A stretch of 64,000 bases of DNA from Rhizoctonia solani (lineage: Eukaryota; Basidiomycota; Agaricomycetes; Cantharellales; Ceratobasidiaceae): NCBI RefSeq assembly GCF_016906535.1, contig NC_057373.1, forward strand, positions 1,798,001-1,862,000. The letters run 5' to 3'. The notes under the pieces are model-generated. The model was not told the origin of the DNA. It saw only the letters and a list, made by a program, of their open reading frames with translations, and made no database searches. The translations under genes and the position numbers were made by a program. Of this stretch, positions 20,701 to 30,793 are shown piece by piece. Every line of letters begins with the position of its first letter. The first letter of the stretch is position 1.

Positions 20701-21308
20701 GGATCCAACGTCACAATTTATCTGGCCAATATTGATCCAATACACCTCAGGTCTGTTTAATGGTAGATGAAATAATGACTCAGCTGATCTCGTGCATTCT
20801 CAGCATCGGCTCTGTTTTATGCTCGCCGGGTGATATAGTACCATTGGCTTCTTCGTTCAATGCTCAAATAATCGTATTCGACATTCAATTGCCTATTATT
20901 GGTGGCTCTTCTGTTGAGCTATTCCATCATTCGCGCGAGGTACCGGCCTCGGTATCGAAGCTCATCGAGACAGTCGATCGGGCCACGGGTGCAGTAATCA
21001 AGCGAAATCCTCGGTAAGGGCTACACACTGTATGATTAATTGACAGGCTTCCTAATTAACGTGACAGCGTTCTCCCGAAGTCGAGCTCGGCCAAAGTAAC
21101 CATCTCTCTTCGGGTTTCTTCTGGGCCATCCGCTCGACCAGCCTCCATTCCTCTGGAGCCCTTTTCAGTAAATAAAGAAATGGGTCGTATTTTGCTTAGA
21201 CGCGGGGGTGAGACAATTGCTGCAGGCGAGTAATTAACCTCATACCTACATTGGTCCGAGATGTTTACAAGAAGTCGAACAGGCATTGTGACAGAGATAT
21301 TTAGCTAA
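17787..21308 (+). CDS. HBS1: HBS1 ribosome-rescue GTPase, with a SKI7-like alternative exon
   Basis: Hbs1 binds Dom34/Pelota on stalled ribosomes and promotes subunit splitting (no-go and non-stop decay). The N-terminal exons from 17787 encode an HBS1_N-type domain: [20 protein letters not shown] and [17 protein letters not shown]. The exon ending at 18274 is phase 1 and joins in frame to 19268 ([13 protein letters not shown]), skipping 18376-19142. The GTPase follows: G1 GHVDAGKST (spliced), [26 protein letters not shown], then the two beta-barrel domains with [15 protein letters not shown] and the end [17 protein letters not shown]. The last intron, 21226-21282, has a GC donor; without it the protein would stop at 21233. 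A TACTAAT branch-point-like string precedes the acceptor at 19267. Confidence 0.92.
18376..19142 (+). CDS. SKI7-like alternative terminal exon of the HBS1 locus
   Basis: This exon starts after TAG at 18375 or 18411 (both in frame with the exon ending 18274) and ends in its own TGA at 19140-19142. It encodes about 240 disordered residues: [16 protein letters not shown], repeated [13 protein letters not shown] helices, [13 protein letters not shown], and [16 protein letters not shown] near the end. It cannot be an internal HBS1 exon, because the only donor near its end (GTGACT at 19139) is phase 2, while the exon at 19268 needs phase 1. In animals, and as I recall fungi and plants, HBS1 transcripts are alternatively spliced to make a Ski7-like exosome adaptor with short motifs of this kind. 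The splicing choice is an inference from phases and motifs. Confidence 0.7.
21226..21282 (+). other. GC-AG intron at the 3' end of HBS1
   Basis: The donor reads GCAG|GCGAGT and the acceptor GAACAG|GC. Removing these 57 nt gives [10 protein letters not shown], the expected EF1A-like C-terminus. Reading through gives a stop four codons earlier in the domain. Confidence 0.8.
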
Positions 21309-21644
21309 ACATATTCACTTATCCTAATCTCTAACTGAAACCAGCCATTTCTGTAAAAAAAAAAACCAATACAATTTGTCAAAGAAGAACATCACAAGCC
21401 ATTGGGCGCACATCTAAGCAACAGAGAAGGAAGAAAAGAGGAGCATACACGTGCCGGAAGGAAATGCGTCAGGTGTCGCATGTTATACAAAAGCATTTCA
21501 CTTTCCGCATACCAACAATACACCCTACACACAACAAGCACTGAAACAAGGATATCCAAGCAAAGATAAATGTAGCACATCAGATCAAGAGTAAAATCAA
21601 GCACACAAAGGAATTGTCCGTGTTGGTTGGGCTTGCAAGCCTAT
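21309..21644. other. Convergent intergenic region with A tract
   Basis: 3' ends of HBS1 and of the CBM48 gene face each other here. A run of about 12 A starts near 21354. No coding frame of interest. Confidence 0.45.
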
Positions 21645-24462
21645 TCAAGCCGAGTCGGTACCGCTGCGCTTCTCCGAGCTACCAAAAAAGACGCTCTTAA
21701 TCCTACCGAAAATCGAATGACGCTTCTTACGGAGGCTCTCCGGTTTGGTCGACTCAGTTGGGCTCCCGTCTGATTCATCTGGGAAGCGGGTCCTGTTTGC
21801 AGGGGTAACGGGCGCGCTCTTCGAGAAGGTCTGGGCGGTAGGAGGGGAAAGGTTGGTATCAAGCTTGGTGGTTTCCTTGGGCGCTGCCTCGGGAACAGCA
21901 AGGCTTTCTTTGGGTTGCTCGGTGGCCTCTTTCGGAACGTCTTTCGGGACAACCTCCTCCTTGGGAGCAGCGTCCTCCTTGGGGGCAACATCCTCTTTAG
22001 GGGTGACATCCTCCTTGGGAGCGACACTATCATTGACAACGGCTGCTGCTGGAGCCGTATCCTTGCCGGTATCGTCCGGCTTGGGTGCAAATTCCTCTTT
22101 TGGAACTGCTGCATCATTAGGTGCGGTATCTTCCGAGACGACAACAGCAACCTTGGGGACAGGTTCTTCAGCAGGAGTGGGTTCCTTGGGGGCAGCAACC
22201 TCGGGGGTACCATCGCTGACGGGCTCCTCCTTAGTGGTAGCGGCCTCTTTGGGAATGACGTCCTCGGAATCCTTGAGCGCAACCTGTTCTTTGGCAACAG
22301 CTTCTTCGTTGATTACGGCTGGCTCGGGTTCTGACTTGGGTTCGGGCTCGGACTTAGGCTCAGGCTCGGGTGCCACCTTAAGAGGGGCAGGAACTACCTC
22401 CTTCAGCTCGGTATCAGGTTGATTGGATTCGGTAGGAGCGGCTTCCTTTAGTTCGTTGTCCACATGAACAGGTTTCTTGGAATCTTCGATCGCTGGAGCG
22501 GTTTCCTTGAGCTCTTCAGTCACAGGTGCAGCTTTCGTAATTTCAGCAACTGGGACGACCGTGGGTTCAAGAGGAGCGACCTTCTTTTCATCGGCAACGG
22601 GCGTGCTTTCCTCGAGCGCTAGGGTGGTCACAATGTTCTCGGCATGTGCGGGGGTAGAGATAAGAGCATCCGTGGCCGGGGCCCCGGAAGGCTCGAGCAG
22701 TGCAGTTGTGGGGACAAGATCCTTTGGGGCAGCTGTCAGGGATCGACACGTACACACCATTCGTCAGTATAGGTGATTTTTTTTTGCCCAGAGACCAGGT
22801 TGGAAAGGGTGTTACTTACCGCCAGTAGTGGTAGGCTCGGGCGCAGAGTCGGCGAGAGCGGAGGTTTGTGTATCTTCGACGGGAATCTATGCATCCAGGT
22901 TTAATTTGACATTTGATGAATATATTTGTCATACTTGCCTTTTGAGCGTTAATTGGGTCAATCCCAGTAACAGTATGGATAGCTGCTCCAACGCCAGAAA
23001 GTACGTATTGCGCTGAGCCATTTTCAGCACCTTCCTTTGCAATAATCGTATCTGTGACAGATTTAGCTTCATCGCTAGATGCAATCTCTTCAACCTTGGC
23101 TTTCGCGTCCTGCACAGGAGCACTGTTAACGATGGCTTCGACGTGGGGGGCAGTGGCCTGCTTGACCGCATCAAGGTGAGGGGCAACAGTTTCCTGGACG
23201 ACCTCGACGTGAGGAGCAACGGCGGCCTGGGCGGCCTCGATATGCGGAGCAACAGCCTCTTTGGCGGCTTCGACGTGAGGTTGGGTAGCCTCGATAGCAC
23301 TGGCCACAATAGGGATGGCATCCGCAGTAGCCGACTGAACTGAAGTCTCAACAGTGGCATGAGTATCGTTGACAGCAGGAATGACTGTGGTCTTTGCTTG
23401 TTCAACATGGGGAGCAGCAGTGTTTTGAACTGTGGCCACGGTGGCCTGGACCTGTTCTGTGACCGGAGCGGTAGTCTCCTGAACTTTTTCAACTATGGGA
23501 GCCACCACCTCTTCGACCTTAGCGACCAGAGGAGCGGCTGCCTCCTGGACTTGAGCAATGATGGGGGCAACTTCTTCCTCGACCTTTTCAACAATGGGAA
23601 TTGCAGATGCGGGAAGAACGGCCGCAGCGGCAGCAACAATCGGAGTGGCGACTGGTTGCGCAGTTGGCTGAACTTCGGGCTCAGTGACGACAGGCTCGGC
23701 GGCGGATTTAGTAATAGGCTCTGCGGTTTCCTCAGTAGTGGGCTTAGTAACAAGCTCCGCGGTCTCTTCGGTGGTGGGCTGAGTGGCCGGTGCTGTAGTT
23801 GGCTCTTCCGCCGGCTTAGCAGGGGGCTCAGTGCTCGATTTGTCCGCCGAATCGGAATCAGTGGGCAATTTAGAGCCATCGAGCTCAGTGGGAGGGAGGG
23901 GAGAAGGAGCAGCCGCCTCAGTGTAGGCCGCAACCGGTTCTGGAGCCGGAGCGGAAGACTCAGGGACGGAAGTAGGACCAGGTGCCGCCGCTGCAACAAG
24001 AGTGTCTGCTTCAGGTGCCGGAGCTGCCTTGGCTGGGGCAGTATATACGTTGTTATCATTCGAGCCATCGAGTGTGACGGACTGTTCCTGGCACGTATGC
24101 CATACGCCATCGACGACATACTTGTATTGAACTTCAGATCCCCATGGAATTTGAACTGCGCCATGTCAGATACGCTGAGATCCAGTGATCTACGTGAAAA
24201 AAATACCCACTTGAGCCAGTGAAGCCCTTGTCATTCTTGGTCAAGGTCAGAGACTTGGACCACTATGATTAAGAAAGGTATTGTTAGCACCGGTACCGGT
24301 GGCGGACATCGGTTATTGCGTCAGCTCACGTTATCAAAGGTGCCTGTAAGGATGACTTCTGTAGCATCTGTAGACGGCCTGATAACCCAGTAAGAAGATT
24401 TTTTTCCGCGCATAGACTAGTACATACCATGTGAATGTTGCAGTGTGGAGGTCGTCGGCCAT
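21645..24462 (-). CDS. CBM48/AMPK1-CBM protein with long Ala-Pro-Glu repeats (Mdg1/Crp1-like)
   Basis: The first exons encode an AMPK-type glycogen-binding module: MADDLHTATFTWPS, VILTGTFDNWSKSLTLTK, GFTGSIQIPWGSEVQYKYVV, DGVWHT. Yeast Mdg1 and Crp1 have this module at the same place. A very long low-complexity tail follows. Its first part contains an 11-residue repeat (VAPHIEAAQAA-like, 23122-23604); the second is built of PKED and PKEE units. The end RKKRHSIFGRIKSVFF is a basic, amphipathic segment that may bind membranes. An intron with a GC donor lies at 22887-22938; the exon after it (IPVEDTQTSALADSAPEP) joins in phase to the last large exon. About 800 residues, no signal peptide. Function beyond likely glucan binding is unknown. 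Confidence 0.8.
22887..22938 (-). other. GC-AG intron in the CBM48 gene
   Basis: The donor reads AAAAG|GCAAGT, the textbook GC-type donor, and the acceptor is GCATAG. Splicing joins INAQK to IPVEDTQ in frame; reading through reaches a stop before the last large exon. Confidence 0.85.
23122..23604 (-). repeat. 11-residue (33-nt) coding repeat
   Basis: Fourteen 11-residue units plus one 7-residue remnant occur in register, for example VAPHIEAAQAA, VAPHVEVVQET, VAPHLDAVKQA, VAPIVEKVQET. The core is [VTA]-A-P-[HIL]-[VIL]-x-x-[AV]-x-x-x. Hydrophobic positions 1, 4/5 and 8 with charged or polar positions between would form an amphipathic 11/3 helix broken by Pro, as in apolipoprotein-like or LEA-like proteins. 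Confidence 0.85.
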
Positions 24463-24772
24463 GTCGTGGGTGGATTAACTGCCGCTACTGGGGGGGGAGT
24501 AGGTAGAGCAAGGTCGTGGGAAAGGTGGATGGGACTGTCAGGAGCAGTTGAACAACAGGAAGATAGGACTCACCTTATGTATTATGGTATTGTGTGTCAG
24601 CCCGGGTCGTAAATGCGCTGTTCCAGATGGGGGGTGGTGGACGCTGTTGATACAGAAGGGACCTTCGGCGCCATAACAAATGCGAAAATGAGATCACGCG
24701 TGGGTGAGATAAGCCATTGCCAATACTTCGTCATCGCGAAATTCGGTCTCAACTCACCTGTCTATTCGCACC

Positions 24773-25471
24773 ATGCTCGCCCCTGTTCTCCGCACTACAC
24801 GAGTAAGCCCAGAACCGTTGAATAAGCAACATGTACTGATATGCTTTAGCTCACAACCCGTTCTGCTTTTCCGCCGGCGCGTGGTTTCGCACGCCTGACT
24901 CTGATTGGTCGCCTTGGTGCTGATCCTGAATTAAAGACATCTACAAGCGGGGCAGAATATGTAAAGTGTGTATCAATATTTCGGTGAACGGAAGCGCTCT
25001 AATACACTCCCAAGATACGTTGTAACAACCGACGTTCCTTCTCGACCCCTACCAGATGGCAGTAAGTCTCAATGCTCCTTACTCGCCTGTCATTAATCTC
25101 ATCGAATCGACTGATCGCTCAGCATACCCACCACGAGCGAAGTCATGGCACAATATAATATCGTTCACTCCTACTACTTACTCCAAACTTACCGCTTTAC
25201 GGAAGGGGTTCGTCCGTTCATTTGGGCGTGCGTCCGTGTTAATGATTTAATCCAATTTAGAGCACGAGTATACGTAGAAGCTACATATGAAATGAAGAAG
25301 TTGGAGGCAAATGAAGAGTTTCCTTCTCGTCAAGTAGTCAACTTGAGACACGGTGTGTTTCATTTAATTTATATCCAGTCCACCCAGCCTGACCTTGTCT
25401 TCACAGAAAAACTTCAAGTTCTCGATAAAGGGCCCAATGCTGAGGCATCTGCTGAACATTTGGACAATTAA
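24773..25471 (+). CDS. RIM1: Mitochondrial single-stranded DNA-binding protein
   Basis: Binds single-stranded mtDNA during replication. Five exons. The N-terminus MLAPVLRTTR then LTTRSAFPPARGFARLT looks like a mitochondrial presequence. The OB fold follows: LIGRLGADPELKTS, YVKYVVTTDVPSRPLPDGTY, KSWHNIISFTPTTYSKLTAL, RKGARVYVEATYEMKKLEAN, VVNLRHEKLQVLDKG. The SWHNII motif is typical of SSB/Rim1. The acceptor that places ARVYVEA in frame is GAG at about 25261, not the TAG two bases before. It is divergent from the CBM48 gene, with 310 bp between starts. Confidence 0.9.
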
Positions 25472-25738
25472 GTTGGCTCCTATTCCACTCTTGACTGAAA
25501 AAAATGTACAGTATATGGTACGCAGTTCTAGTTGGAATAATATATCTACTTTCATATGTTGCCTTACGCAAATTGATCCAGCCACATCTGTGGCTGTGTC
25601 GTGACAACGTATACGTATATATGGGCCTTCCAAGCTCGTCTCGCCACCCGGCGCTCTATGCCCATTGACATCGTTCGTGTATAAAGATACGAACTGGTTA
25701 CCCAAGTTTCTCATCGAACCCCCACCAAAGCATATAGT

Positions 25739-26706
25739 ATGCCTTACCGTCTCAGCGTTACTGCTGGTCCAAGCCTAGACTTATCGACACACAACCCGGT
25801 TGATGTCAACAATGACGATTGTCCTGTGGAGATTTATTCCCCTCACTTTCGTGGCAGGATCACCGTGCGCGTCAAGAACCTTCCTGAAGATCAAGCGCCC
25901 ATCTCTGAGTCCAGATATTTTAATAACAAGAGCGCAACGTTCAGTTTACAATGCCAAGGTGTGCCTAAGCTATTTTCGCATATTGTAACGTTCGATACTT
26001 ACAAAATTTACCGTAACATAATTAAAACAAATAAATAGGACAATATGGGAATCATGCAGACGAGTTAAATGTGGATGATATTATGTTCGGGATCGTTTTG
26101 CAAAAGTGAGCGGCACCGCCATCCATTCTTCATACGTTTTATCTCCACACATTGTGCTTGGGTGAACCCTTCAAACTGATGTGGCATGGTCCACTTGTTT
26201 TCACGTAGACCCCTCAGTGATACTCCACCACTCGGTTTAAGCCTTATTGAGCGTACCATGCGCTTCTTCTGGCCTGTAATGGAAAGCAACCTACAAGATC
26301 ATACTCCATGGGTACTCTCTCCCATGTTTGCCACCATGAGCCGAGTGCGAGTTCAAGTGGGTTCAGATCCGATTGAGCGGGAACTCGGTTTAAGCTCTCC
26401 CGCGCAAAACTACTTCCGCGAATCCCTTGCGACGAATGTGCGATCGCAGCTCCCTCGCTGGCCTGGGATCATGACCGATGCGGAGAGCGAAAGCATTCCG
26501 CCTTCCTTCACCCGTCGCCCGCCGAATCGCACTCCCAGATCCCGTGCCTCGAGTTCTTCGCCCCCGCCCACTCCTCGAAGGTCAACTCTATCGCGGACGT
26601 TCTCCTACTTTTCTCGGGCAGCTCCGCAAAGCTTAGATGTTCCTGGAACCCCCCAGAACGCAAGAAATATTTTTATCTCCAGTGGTACGAAAACAAATAC
26701 GCATAG
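25739..26706 (+). CDS. DUF1769 family protein
   Basis: A fungal family of unknown function. Exon 1 reads MPYRLSVTAGPSLDLS and EIYSPHFRGRITVRVKNLPE; then QYGNHADELNVDDIMFGIVL; then KPLSDTPPLGLSLIERTMRF and HTPWVLSPMFATM, matching the family blocks for the N-terminal beta domain and the LSPL.ST motif. A Ser/Pro/Arg-rich stretch follows. The end SWNPPERKKYFYLQWYENKY needs a short intron of about 41 nt (about 26580-26621, CGAAG|GTCAAC ... GGGCAG); reading through gives a longer, less plausible tail. About 260 residues. Confidence 0.78.
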
Positions 26707-28166
26707 AGCCCACAGACGTTATCACGACCGATTTCCGTAATTCTTTTATTAATTTCCGGGACTTATCCCTCGCCGTTCCCGGAATACCATTCAAGATTGA
26801 TTTGGGCCGGCACATGGTGGGACGCCCCACTCAGTATGTGTGCCGGTCGAGAACCGGGATTGAATACTGGTCCATTGTATTTACAATTTTCCAAATTGAT
26901 TAGATGTGTCTTACGGATCACTCGGCGCTTCAGATCACCGAAGTCTAATTTGATGGGCGCCCAACGGCTATGGCCACTTGTGGCCAAAGCCCCAACTGAG
27001 CGATCTGACTAACCCTATCTTCCACTCGAATTCATCTGAAGGCGATGCATGACGTCGACCTCTGAACCGCGTGAGCCACCCGGCACCCTGACATTGTTCT
27101 CGCTTGGTTATTCGGGCAAATTAATTTCGTGTTCATCATTGAGCTGTCAATCAAGCTGATCTACTGTTGGAGTGATCACTGTTTGTGGCTAGCCACGATC
27201 CGGGCCTTGTGTAGAATATGTTCGTTCACGAAGACTTTTTCCGAAAACACAAAATCCCAGACAAATCATTAGTATGTTTCAGCGTTATTTTTCACTCGGA
27301 ACCTGAGATGAATGCCAAGTTTAGGTGAGTCGTCTATTGTTAAGATTAAAAAAATCGCATTGTTTTTTTTTTGAGTCGCATATATGCGCCTTCTTCGCGA
27401 TAAATCGAGTTCTTTGGATGGACTAAAACCTGTGATTGTTGAAGCAAAGCCATATGGAGAACATTGTAGTGCATAATTGCTGAGCATAGCCCCTTTCTCT
27501 GTTCTGAGAACGTCTTGTGTCTCACTTGCGTGCGAGTGACCAATAGGAGGGAGTATGAGAATGGTCGATCATAATATACACACAATAGAAATTCCTGGGA
27601 ATTTTACGATTACGCGCGCAGCGGAGTTTGTGCGATCAGTTGTAAACAGGGTGCGCCTAGATCCCTTCGCACCGATCCATCTCCCAGTGAGAACAACGTT
27701 CAATCGGCTGTGCCCGTTCACCGACACTGTTTCTTCTGGGATTTCACCGTTACTTAACTATGTGGTCCATTGTTCCGGTGACTCTGCTGCACTTACTGCA
27801 CTTTTTACACTGTCTCAGAGCGGAGTCAGACTCCATGGCCCAAGTACAGTATTAACAACGGCTCTTGAGGGGACACGGCCCCTAATTTTAAGGAGCCTTT
27901 GTCTTTATTATCCTACTTGGACCATAATCACGAGTCAATATGCTTCGGAGCGAGGGGGTCACTTGGACCTTTTCGATTGTACGAAGGAGCCGGCTGCCAC
28001 TATAGGGGGTCGGGGATCCGACTTTTAAGTCCAAAGGTCTTGGGGGGAGAAACTCTCGCCACACCCCTCTCACCCGTTCGACCTCTAGTTAGGCACTTTA
28101 CATTCTTAACCGTACGCTTGAAGTGTTCTGGTCCATCTCCCTGCCAATCTCGTCAACCTCTTAACC
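26707..28166. other. Gene-poor region
   Basis: Nothing convincing in about 1.5 kb. An open frame of 157 codons at 27555-28028 lacks splice context and any recognisable motif. Around 26800-26960 a frame reading REPGLNTGPLYLQF looks like the kind of translated repeat often seen in fungal assemblies, but I cannot identify an element. A and T runs lie at 27346-27373. Confidence 0.4.
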
Positions 28167-29860
28167 ATGGGACACTCTGGCATAGCCGGTCGATTCAAGC
28201 CGGCTTCCCCTCCGGGTAGCCTCCCTCCCACTTCCACTCTCAGTTCCAAATGTTCGATCAATAAGCCAAGCCCAAAGGGAAACTTCGTCTGCAAGGAGTG
28301 TGGCAATGATAAATGGACCAATCAATCTGCTCTCTCCCGACACGAGAGGACCCACAAGGATAATAAAGATAGGTATGCGCCTGGTTAGCATAGCCTCTTT
28401 TGCCCCCAAATTCACATCATGTTAAGGCAGTATCAGTGTACTCTGTGCCCTATGGGATTTACCCAGAAAACTGCTCTATCTACTCATTTTAACACGCAGT
28501 AGGTTACGCGCCAAGCTCAGTCAATACGAGGATTGATAAGCTAACAAACTCTCCAAGCTCTGGTGCACGTCCTCATCGGTGCCGTGCTGGGTGTGACCGA
28601 TCATTCTCTGATCCATCCTCCCGTGGGCGACACGAGAACGAGATTCATAACCCCGCACATGGGTTCAAATGTCTTCGTCCTGGCTGTAACGAATCGTAAG
28701 TGTATTGGTCTCACAGCATCCGCCTTCATATTCATACATCCTACCGTCCTAGATTTAAGCGCAAAGGCATGTTTGGGGACCATATGGTCAACGCCCATGC
28801 GTGGCCTAATAAGGAGTCGATCAGTCCGGCCGTCTTCACAGCTGCCAAAGCCAAATGTGCAGAGGACTACAGGGCGGCTAATGGGAATCAAACGGCCAGC
28901 TCAAATATCTCTAACCAAAACGCCGGTGCTAATACGAGTGACTTTGACGACGATGGCTCTCTGGCAGCACCAGTCAAAAGATCTAATTTTAACCGGAAAC
29001 ACTTGCGTTCCGACTCTACATCTTCGGACGATTTCAAGCCTCCCCCTACGAAGAAGCATCTCTCGCGGCGTAACGCAGTGGCCTCCATCACTTCTTTCAG
29101 TCCTCAGGATGCTGATAATACCCGTCTGGGTCACCAACGCAGTGGTCCAGACGATCGCGGCATCACCACCACCACCACCACCACCACCACCAAGAACAAC
29201 CCGATTGCCGACGCCTTTTTGAGTTGCTATCAGCCGGGTCCTCACGCCGCTTCTCCTTATACCGACGCCATAAGCCGTGTGCAAAACAATTCAACTTCCC
29301 CAGCACACTCTGTAATCGGCGAATATAGTACCGCACAGCTGGGAGGAGCCACCCCCAACACAGTATCGAATGCTGCTAGTTATGAATCCTCTTCCGAAAA
29401 CTCTGTGCTCCCTGAGACACATTGGCCCACGACTTCGTACGAACACCCATGGCCTCTCGAGAATGACATGCTTCGGGCGTCTCATGGTACCGATGTAAAG
29501 TCAGTTTATACTAGGGCACGTGAGGATATCTATCAAGGCAACACTGTACCGCAGAATCGTTTGGAGATGTTCTACACCACCACCACTAGCAATATCTACC
29601 CGCCCATAGGCGAGTACCAAGCCAAACCTCCATCTGGGTCATCATCCTTGAATCTGGACTACGGTCAGGCTGCTATCAATGCATTTCGAGATCGTCAGGT
29701 ACTTGTAAGGGCCCCCAGCGATTACAGTGTCTCATCTCATTCGGATTCGAACAGTCAAGGCATGCTTGAGTCCAATTGCAAGCCACTAGATGGTGTCGCC
29801 GACCGTAACTTGCATATCCCCCGATCCGTAACTGGCCATGGCGGACGTTTGTACTATTAG
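28167..29860 (+). CDS. C2H2 zinc-finger protein, putative transcription factor
   Basis: Four C2H2-type fingers span the first exons: CKECGNDKWTNQSALSRHER (then TH), CTLCPMGFTQKTALSTHFNT (then H), CRAGCDRSFSDPSSRGRHEN (then EIH) and CLRPGCNESFKRKGMFGDHM (then VNAH). Introns fall between fingers and inside the fourth, all GT-AG and in phase. The last exon runs uninterrupted from about 28762 to 29860 and encodes a long disordered Ser/Asn/Thr-rich region with a basic patch (PPTKKHLSRRNA) that could be a nuclear localisation signal and a run of nine Thr. About 450 residues. DNA target unknown. Confidence 0.85.
29165..29191 (+). repeat. (ACC)9 microsatellite coding for poly-Thr
   Basis: Nine perfect ACC units inside the zinc-finger gene, giving nine Thr in a row in the disordered tail. 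Likely polymorphic in length; any change of whole units keeps frame. Confidence 0.95.
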
Positions 29861-30547
29861 CTCTCATAAAGCTTGTTTTGTCGTTTCGTTTCCAGGTCCC
29901 CTGCTCTATAATGTATCCATAACTCTACCTTAACATTCATCCATACGTATATCTTTTTCGTTTCATTGTGTATGCTTTTTGTCAGTAACTTAAATGCACT
30001 ACCTGAACCCATTCTTTCGATGTTCTCATAAGTTTGCAAGGCAAGGTAAGAAAGCTGTCGATGAACAACGAAAGAGTGGATTGGGGCAATAGCCTCTGCA
30101 CTCCGTAGCGCCTACCATCAATGAACATCCTCGGCGATCACAGCGTGTTGTCCCTCCCGCATTGTCAATCAAATGGGCCGTGCACGCGCCAGCCACATGG
30201 GCGTGTTTGAGCTAAGGTTGATGATGAGACAATTCGTCAGCCGGCTCATGTGTGGGATGGCGCGCATGGTGTGTGGTCAAGGCCGGATCAGGCGCCTAAA
30301 GTGTATCCAACTTTGTGGTTGGAGCGACATCAAAACAGACACCTCGCTGGACAAACTAATTAAAACCTGGGGTCCTGACACGTGATTATCGGAATAGCTC
30401 TCCATGAGGCAGGAGTTCACAGTACATGAGGCTCGCTGTCTTGTACTGATGATTTCCACAATCATATCTGCGAAACTTCCAGCACTAATCCAAAGGCTCC
30501 GAGATTAGTCGAGCCTAGAGGATGAGCATATTTCCGAACTCTAGACT
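29861..30547. other. Intergenic region
   Basis: 3' flank of the zinc-finger gene. No coding frame, RNA gene or repeat recognised. Confidence 0.4.
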
Positions 30548-30793
30548 TTGGGGTATGCCTCCTGGTGGGGGAGTTGCCAGGTATGCGCGTCCTTATGTGG
30601 CAGCCAGAAGGCATACCAGCGGGAAGAATTTACTATTACAGGCCAAGGGGCGAGACTTGCGACACTCGTTCATGTCACAGAACCATCTAACTTTGCACAT
30701 CCAGACAACCTCGCCATGGCGCTGGCTGCGGCTGGCACTTTTATTCAATACTCTCCGTTACCCTCTCTCGACCGCCGTTCCCACGTAGAATAA
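30548..30793 (+). pseudogene. Possible orphan exon or gene fragment
   Basis: A frame ending at 30793 has good coding texture over its last 60 residues: EFTITGQGARLATLVHVTEP, then HPDNLAMALAAAGTFIQYSP, then SLDRRSHVE and a stop. The upstream part (MGYASWWGSCQVCASLCGSQ) looks random. I do not recognise the family. It may be the last exon of a decayed gene or a small unknown gene; no clear upstream exon was found within 600 bp. Confidence 0.3.

Noticed and set aside
21745..22422. Plus-strand open frame rich in Ser, Gly, Ala and Leu
   Set aside because: Antisense of the repeated Ala-Pro-Lys-Glu tail of the CBM48 gene; the minus strand has a complete gene with spliced domain.
23359..24222. Plus-strand open frame of 287 codons rich in Gly, Ser, Arg and Asn
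   Set aside because: Antisense of the CBM48 gene repeats.
26797..27012. Frame reading REPGLNTGPLYLQF, resembling translated repeats seen in fungal predictions
   Set aside because: No repeat partner, inverted repeats or target duplications could be seen within this window, so no element can be named.
27555..28028. Open frame of 157 codons upstream of the zinc-finger gene
   Set aside because: No recognisable motif, no splice context and uneven composition; a chance frame is likely.
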